DNA of 10,180 bases from an uncultured Candidatus Melainabacteria bacterium (GTDB taxonomy: Bacteria; Cyanobacteriota; Vampirovibrionia; LMEP-6097): contig CALBDR010000298.1 of NCBI GenBank assembly GCA_937927525.1, positions 1-10,180 of the forward strand. The letters run 5' to 3'. Of the stretch, positions 7,582-10,180 are shown piece by piece. Made by a program: the position numbers and the translations under genes. Position 1 is the stretch's first letter; each line of letters opens with the position of its first letter. The notes beneath the pieces were generated by a model that saw only the letters and a list, made by a program, of their open reading frames with translations, made no database searches and was not told where the DNA came from.

Positions 7582-7690
7582 TTATATAATCCAATTTCTC
7601 ACCAACTGGAATTTATTCAGTTTAATAATTAATGTTTTGATTTTGTTACAATGCAGTGAATCAAGAAATTTATAAATTGCATTTCTAGCA
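7582..7690 (-). other. Unresolved coding remnant upstream of the DUF2442 gene
   Basis: One minus frame is open up to TAA at 7582-7584 and ends in KFQLVRNWII, 16 nt before the DUF2442 start. This is where a partner gene, often DUF4160, would be expected to end. The frame cannot be a whole gene, because further upstream it runs through the hairpin of the terminator at 7692-7720. Nothing in the roughly 35 plausible residues identifies a family. It may be the 3' remnant of a deleted partner gene or simply non-coding sequence. Confidence 0.2.
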
Positions 7691-7691
7691 T

Positions 7692-7720
7692 AAAAAAATC
7701 CCCGCACTTTGTGCGGGGAT
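7692..7720 (-). terminator. Strong intrinsic terminator behind the small ORF at 7748-7942
   Basis: ATCCCCGCAC, loop TTT and GTGCGGGGAT (7698-7720) form a perfect 10-bp stem that is strikingly GC-rich for this DNA. Seven A on the left side (7692-7698) become a U-tract when read on the minus strand. It lies 28 nt after the stop of the 64-residue ORF, so it most likely ends that transcript and insulates the decayed genes beyond it. Confidence 0.9.
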
Positions 7721-7747
7721 AGACTCTCGGTATTTGTTTGGTAAAAA

Positions 7748-7942
7748 TTATTTTCCAGCTTTTTCACGATTCTCAATTCCTGAGTAATCTTTTAATTTAC
7801 TTAAAAGCAGTCTTGAATTTGTTCTTTTTAATTCTTTTTCATTAAACTTGTTTGTATTTACGAATAGGTTGTGTTGTTTTGAACATTCTTTTTTAATCTT
7901 TTCATTTAAAGTATTGGTAAATAGTGTTTTTAACTTTTTCAT
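7748..7942 (-). CDS. Small basic protein of unknown function
   Basis: An ORF of 64 residues, very rich in Lys and Asn, net positive and without hydrophobic segments; it is probably cytosolic and mostly helical. It resembles no family I recognise. Coding status is supported by its surroundings: a perfect GC-rich terminator lies directly downstream (7692-7720) and the bidirectional ribosomal-operon terminator lies upstream (8046-8077), so it forms its own transcription unit. The start MKKLKTLF has only a distant purine stretch (AAAGGGAAA about 10-18 nt upstream) as possible ribosome binding site. It ends in ENREKAGK. It could be a small nucleic-acid-binding protein, the relic of a larger gene, or a small RNA locus with a chance frame. 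Confidence 0.45.
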   Translation of the reverse strand: MKKLKTLFTNTLNEKIKKECSKQHNLFVNTNKFNEKELKRTNSRLLLSKLKDYSGIENREKAGK

Positions 7943-7995
7943 TTTATTGCATTTCCCTTTCTTCTAATAACTACAACGGCTTAGTATATAAAAAC

Positions 7996-8024
7996 TATAT
8001 ATGTAATACCTATTGTGAGGTGAA
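7996..8024 (-). promoter_or_regulatory. Weak candidate promoter for the small basic ORF
   Basis: On the minus strand TTCACC (8019-8024) and TATATA (7996-8001) are 17 nt apart, each matching the consensus at about 4/6. The resulting leader would be roughly 45-50 nt. The region is AT-rich and alternatives such as TATACT nearer the gene exist, so confidence is low. Confidence 0.22.
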
Positions 8025-8045
8025 TTTTATATAATCTAAATAAAA

Positions 8046-8077
8046 TAAAAAACCTGATCTTTCGACCAGGTTTTTTT
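8046..8077 (-). terminator. Intrinsic terminator of the rplM-rpsI operon, bidirectional in form
   Basis: AACCTGATC (8051-8059) pairs with GACCAGGTT (8064-8072) around a TTTC loop, with one A-C mismatch. An A-run on the left (8047-8052) gives the U-tract for minus-strand transcripts leaving rpsI, whose stop is 26 nt away. Seven T on the right (8071-8077) would serve + strand transcription as well. Confidence 0.85.
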
Positions 8078-8097
8078 GAATAAATTGTAAGTTGTGG

Positions 8098-8511
8098 TTA
8101 ACGTTTCGAGAACTGGAATCTCTTACGAGCTTTCTTGCGACCGTATTTCTTAGATTCCTTAATTCTAGCGTCTCTAGTTAGTAATTCGGCAGCTTTAAGT
8201 GTTTTCTTATTACCTTCATTTAATGCTGCAAGAGATTTAGCTATAGCGTACATAATAGCTTCAGATTGACCAACTGGTCCACCACCAGTAACTTTAACTA
8301 CTACATCATAGCTGTCTTTTATACCACAAGATTCGAATGGAGCAGATACCCTTTTTTGAAGTAAAAGTCTGTTACCTAAGTAGTCTTCCATAGTTTTACC
8401 ATTAATGGTAATTTTTCCAGTACCAGGAACTAACACTGCACGAGCAATAGCTCTTTTTCTTTTACCAGTATTACTTAGATCTAATTTACCTTTCTTAGTC
8501 GCTTCTTTCAT
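8098..8511 (-). CDS. rpsI: Ribosomal protein uS9 (S9)
   Basis: Small-subunit ribosomal protein of 137 residues, full length. The fold signatures are present: TGKRKRAIARAVLVPGTGKI near the N-terminus (15-34), GGGPVGQSEAIMYAIAKSL in the middle, the conserved LLTRDAR, and the basic tail KKYGRKKARKRFQFSKR whose last residues reach toward the P-site tRNA in the 30S subunit. The N-terminus carries about 12 extra charged residues compared with minimal S9 proteins. It is the second gene of the rplM-rpsI pair, 11 bp after the rplM stop, an arrangement conserved in most bacteria. A Shine-Dalgarno overlaps the rplM stop. An intrinsic terminator follows. Confidence 0.98.
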   Translation of the reverse strand: MKEATKKGKLDLSNTGKRKRAIARAVLVPGTGKITINGKTMEDYLGNRLLLQKRVSAPFESCGIKDSYDVVVKVTGGGPVGQSEAIMYAIAKSLAALNEGNKKTLKAAELLTRDARIKESKKYGRKKARKRFQFSKR

Positions 8512-8520
8512 TTATAATTT

Positions 8521-8524
8521 TCCT
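8521..8524 (-). promoter_or_regulatory. Shine-Dalgarno AGGA of rpsI, overlapping the rplM stop codon
   Basis: The minus strand reads AAATAGGAAAATTATAATG: the TAG stop of rplM (8523-8525) is embedded in AGGA, 9 nt before the rpsI ATG. This suits translational coupling or reinitiation and contrasts with the missing Shine-Dalgarno of the first genes of other units. Confidence 0.6.
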
Positions 8525-8948
8525 ATTTTACTTGTGCCTCGTGAGGGTGAGCTGCACCTTCATAGATTTTTAATTTAGTAATTAATCTATCACTTAATCT
8601 GTTATGAGGAAGCATACCTTTAACTGCTTTTCTGATAACTTCATTAGGTCTTCTCTTTAATAAGTTAGCTAAAGTTTCTTCTTTGTAACCGCCAGGTGTA
8701 CCACTGTGTCTTCTGTATAACTTTTGATCCATTTTCTTACCGGTAACTTTAATTAAAGAGCTATTAGTAACAACAACAAAGCTACCACAGTCCTGATTCG
8801 GAGTGAAGTGAGGTTTATCCTTACCTCTTAATGCCATAGCAACTTTAGTAGCTAATCTACCTAAAGTTTGATCCTTAGCATCAATTACAACCCAATCTCT
8901 CTCGACTGAATCTTTAATGTAAAATTTAGTAGTCCCTTGATTAGACAT
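8523..8948 (-). CDS. rplM: Ribosomal protein uL13 (L13)
   Basis: Large-subunit ribosomal protein, 141 residues from the ATG at 8946-8948 (start MSNQGTTKFYIKD). The family hallmarks are present: WVVIDAKDQTLGRLAT, LRGKDKPHFTPNQDCGSFVVV, the KLYRRHSGTPGGYKE stretch and KAVKGMLPHNRLSDR. The open frame extends 19 codons further to an ATG at 9005, but those residues (starting MIFTKYCEKD) have no counterpart in L13, so the internal Met, giving the normal family length, is preferred. There is no Shine-Dalgarno before it; an extended -10 element lies just upstream. First gene of the rplM-rpsI operon; diverges from the SpeD-like gene with about 100 bp between starts. The stop is TAG, shared with the rpsI ribosome binding site. 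Confidence 0.96.
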   Translation of the reverse strand: MSNQGTTKFYIKDSVERDWVVIDAKDQTLGRLATKVAMALRGKDKPHFTPNQDCGSFVVVTNSSLIKVTGKKMDQKLYRRHSGTPGGYKEETLANLLKRRPNEVIRKAVKGMLPHNRLSDRLITKLKIYEGAAHPHEAQVK

Positions 8949-8956
8949 GCTCAATG

Positions 8957-8965
8957 ATCTTAGCA
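8957..8965 (-). promoter_or_regulatory. Candidate extended -10 promoter of rplM
   Basis: The minus strand reads TGCTAAGAT, matching the TGnTATAAT extended -10 pattern with 4/6 in the hexamer. It ends 8 nt before the preferred rplM start, so the leader would be only a few nucleotides. A competing TAAAAT (9008-9013) further upstream would give a leader of about 50 nt. Confidence 0.3.
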
Positions 8966-9020
8966 AATCTTTCTTATCTTTTTCACAATATTTTGTGAAT
9001 ATCATGAAATTTTAAGAATC

Positions 9021-9049
9021 TTTACACATTCAAAATCATTAAATCTATT
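9021..9049 (+). promoter_or_regulatory. Candidate promoter of the SpeD-like gene
   Basis: TTTACA (9021-9026, 5/6 to the -35 consensus) and TCTATT (9044-9049, 4/6 to the -10) are 17 nt apart. The start of transcription would fall around 9056, just inside the longest reading of the gene. That would favour the internal ATG at 9073 or leaderless translation near 9052. Confidence 0.3.
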
Positions 9050-9051
9050 TA

Positions 9052-9429
9052 ATGCTACAATTGATTTGCCTTATGAGAGGATCACACGCGATTTTTGATT
9101 TCTATAAAGCTGATAGCGAGAAAATTGCTAAAGAATCTGAACTTAAAAAAGTTCTAGAAAAGGTTTTTTCTGACTTTGGATATGAAATTATTAAAACTCT
9201 TTACCATCAATTCGAACCAGAGGGTGTAACGGCATCTATTATTAGTTCTAAATGTCAGCTTAGCATTCACACATGGCCTGAACACAGTTCCTTTACTGTA
9301 GATTTTTATTCAGCTCAAGAAAAACTCGATATGCTAAAGCTGTGTGAAGCCATAAAGAAAGAATTTCTTGCATCTGAATATGATATGAGAATTATTAGAA
9401 CTGATGATGAGCGTATGGCTAAGAGTTAG
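9052..9429 (+). CDS. SpeD/AdoMet decarboxylase-like protein with replaced active-site residues
   Basis: A 125-residue protein with the fold signature of prokaryotic S-adenosylmethionine decarboxylase (SpeD), a self-cleaving pyruvoyl enzyme of spermidine synthesis. It has GSHAIFDFY (10-18, normally GRH....FY), YHQFEPEGVTA (51-61) and LSIHTWPE (70-77). Against the well-studied Thermotoga maritima enzyme (about 130 residues) the alignment around HTWPE is gapless. The cleavage pair Glu62-Ser63 becomes K67-C68, the catalytic Cys83 becomes A88, Ser55 becomes T60, and His68 is kept as H73. A normal pyruvoyl group and the usual proton donor are therefore not expected. It may be a non-decarboxylating paralogue, a regulatory partner, or an enzyme with another chemistry. 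Start is ATG9052 or ATG9073 (Met8); the latter still includes the first strand. It stands alone, with its own promoter candidate and terminator; no other polyamine gene is visible. Confidence 0.85.
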   Translation: MLQLICLMRGSHAIFDFYKADSEKIAKESELKKVLEKVFSDFGYEIIKTLYHQFEPEGVTASIISSKCQLSIHTWPEHSSFTVDFYSAQEKLDMLKLCEAIKKEFLASEYDMRIIRTDDERMAKS

Positions 9430-9477
9430 TAAATTCAATTTTGAAATTTTGGAAGATTATAAAATTTTTTAATTAAA

Positions 9478-9504
9478 AAAAGAGCTCTGTATTGGAGCTC
9501 TTTT
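9478..9504. terminator. Bidirectional terminator between the SpeD-like gene and the convergent exported-protein gene
   Basis: AAAAGAGCTC (9478-9487) and GAGCTCTTTT (9495-9504) form a perfect 10-bp stem with a 7-nt loop TGTATTG. The left A-run (from 9475) gives a longer U-tract for minus-strand transcripts; the + side has four T within the stem. It sits 48 nt after the + gene stop and 28 nt after the minus gene stop, the usual place for a shared terminator. Confidence 0.85.
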
Positions 9505-9532
9505 AAATGGGTTTTTTAAAATTTAATTAATT

Positions 9533-9964
9533 TTAGAATATTGAAGCAACTTTTCTTACAGGGTAAGTTATTACTTTCCAAACCTTACAGAAGAATCCAC
9601 ATTTGTCTTTATCTAACTCAGCTGCAATTTTTTGGTCTTGGAATTTTTCATTTATAACATCTATTTCTTGATCTCTAATCTCTTGAGCAGCTTCTAAAAT
9701 AGCAGCTTCTTTAGCTGCTTTAGCCTCGGCCTCAAGTTTTGCTTTTTCTTTAGCTGCTAATTCCTCAGCCTCTTTAGTTGCAAGTGCTTCTTCTAGAGCT
9801 TTTTCTTCTTCACTTAATTCTTCGTTTTCAGTATCGAAATAACTGTCGTCGTCAATAATGTCGCCAACTTGTTGAAGTTTATTATATACACCAGCATTTG
9901 CTTTCAGGGCATTCAGTGGTGAAAAAATGAAACTTAGAATAAATAAAAATGTAACGATTTTCAT
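9533..9964 (-). CDS. Exported acidic coiled-coil protein with basic Cys-containing C-terminal helix
   Basis: A 143-residue protein from ATG at 9962-9964. It begins with a clear signal peptide (residues 1-24, basic start, hydrophobic core, probable cleavage after ANA). An acidic linker follows, then a long Ala/Glu/Lys-rich helix (about 46-118) with heptad-like spacing, likely a coiled coil. The end is CGFFCKVWKVITYPVRKVASIF-like (122-143): two cysteines spaced CxxxC, then a basic, apolar, amphipathic stretch that could bind membrane or a partner protein. The frame extends four codons upstream to a TTG at 9976, but that lies inside the promoter region, so the ATG is preferred. Convergent with the SpeD-like gene, divergent from accC. 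No family recognised; composition-driven matches to TolA-like or other Ala/Glu/Lys-rich proteins would not be informative. Confidence 0.7.
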   Translation of the reverse strand: MKIVTFLFILSFIFSPLNALKANAGVYNKLQQVGDIIDDDSYFDTENEELSEEEKALEEALATKEAEELAAKEKAKLEAEAKAAKEAAILEAAQEIRDQEIDVINEKFQDQKIAAELDKDKCGFFCKVWKVITYPVRKVASIF

Positions 9965-9977
9965 AACTTTTAACAAA

Positions 9978-9986
9978 ATTATATCA
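9978..9986 (-). promoter_or_regulatory. Extended -10 promoter of the exported coiled-coil gene
   Basis: The minus strand reads TGATATAAT, a perfect TGnTATAAT extended -10 element, 13 nt before the preferred ATG at 9964. The predicted leader is about 6 nt. No good -35 is seen at the usual distance, which extended -10 promoters do not require. Confidence 0.55.
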
Positions 9987-10028
9987 GAGAAAATATTTTT
10001 TTAATCCACTTGAATCATTGATTTCTAA

Positions 10029-10034
10029 TATAAT
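10029..10034 (+). promoter_or_regulatory. Candidate -10 box of accC
   Basis: A perfect TATAAT lies 15 nt before the accC ATG at 10050, giving an expected leader of about 9 nt without a Shine-Dalgarno. The -35 region is poor: TTGAAT at 10010-10015 is only 13 nt upstream of the hexamer. Confidence 0.4.
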
Positions 10035-10049
10035 TTTCTATTAATAGAT

Positions 10050-10180
10050 ATGGTAGTTAAAAAAGTTTTAATAGCAAACCGTGGTGAAATCGCATTAAGG
10101 GTAATAAGAGCATGTAAAGAATTAGGTATAAAGTCTGTAGCTGTATATTCTGAAGCAGATGAAGATAGCATGCATGTAAC
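10050..10180 (+). CDS. accC: Biotin carboxylase subunit of acetyl-CoA carboxylase, N-terminal fragment
   Basis: The first 43 codons of a biotin carboxylase, cut by the window end. KKVLIANRGEIALRVIRACK (4-23) followed by ELGIKSVAVYSEAD is the conserved opening of the biotin carboxylase N-terminal domain. It matches AccC, which carboxylates biotin on AccB in the first step of fatty acid synthesis. Pyruvate or propionyl-CoA carboxylases begin similarly, so the assignment to AccC relies on the start position right at this motif. accB, often directly upstream of accC, is not here; instead accC has its own intergenic region of 85 bp shared with the divergent exported-protein gene. Confidence 0.88.
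   Translation, partial: MVVKKVLIANRGEIALRVIRACKELGIKSVAVYSEADEDSMHV

Noticed and set aside
7582..7776. A 64-codon minus-strand frame over the remnant upstream of DUF2442
   Set aside because: Its first half translates straight through the perfect terminator hairpin at 7692-7720, so it cannot be a whole gene; only the 3' part is listed as a doubtful remnant.
8949..9005. 19-codon upstream extension of rplM
   Set aside because: The extra residues have no counterpart in L13 and the internal Met gives the normal family length.
1..10180. CRISPR arrays, tRNA or rRNA genes, insertion sequences
   Set aside because: I saw no regularly spaced repeats, no tRNA-like cloverleaf with a CCA or T-loop signature, and no transposase or terminal inverted repeats, including in the decayed 6864-8097 stretch.

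Overview
The window looks like a chromosomal stretch from an AT-rich bacterium (about one third GC by eye). It uses the standard code: TGG for Trp, and TGA never read as sense in the long genes. Core genes (dnaE, rplM-rpsI, the start of accC) sit beside a PhoR-like kinase, a ComF-type protein and a flagellin relic. A low-GC lineage near Cyanobacteria, such as Vampirovibrionia/Melainabacteria, would fit, but that is an impression from protein style and not a demonstrated placement.

Layout. 1-62 may hold the last codons of a + strand gene. 161-1129 (+) is a soluble PAS-HisKA-HATPase histidine kinase, convergent with and overlapping by 4 bp a ComF-family phosphoribosyltransferase (1126-1875, -). 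Upstream of comF on the same strand are a membrane protein with a TrkA-C/RCK_C domain (1951-2721) and an unrecognised exported protein (2745-3266); the three may be one transcription unit. dnaE (3324-6863, +) diverges from them. Its PHP domain keeps a full set of metal ligands and it carries an internal beta-clamp motif.

6864-8097 is a low-density, decaying stretch. It contains a flagellin pseudogene missing its middle, a DUF2442 gene interrupted by one amber codon, and an unclear remnant upstream of it. It also holds a 64-residue basic ORF with a strong terminator directly behind it, and the bidirectional terminator of the ribosomal operon.

rplM-rpsI (minus strand) diverges from a short SpeD/AdoMetDC-like gene (9052-9429, +). 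That gene keeps the fold signature and the processing His, but replaces the pyruvoyl-forming Ser with Cys and the catalytic Cys with Ala. This is the most intriguing item in the window. A bidirectional terminator separates it from a convergent gene for an exported acidic coiled-coil protein, which in turn diverges from accC (cut by the window end at 10180).

A recurring theme is that several first genes lack a Shine-Dalgarno and have a -10-like hexamer 7-15 nt before the start codon, suggesting leaderless or very short-leader mRNAs. Two genes with another gene or remnant just upstream on the same strand (rpsI and the DUF2442 gene) do have Shine-Dalgarno sequences.
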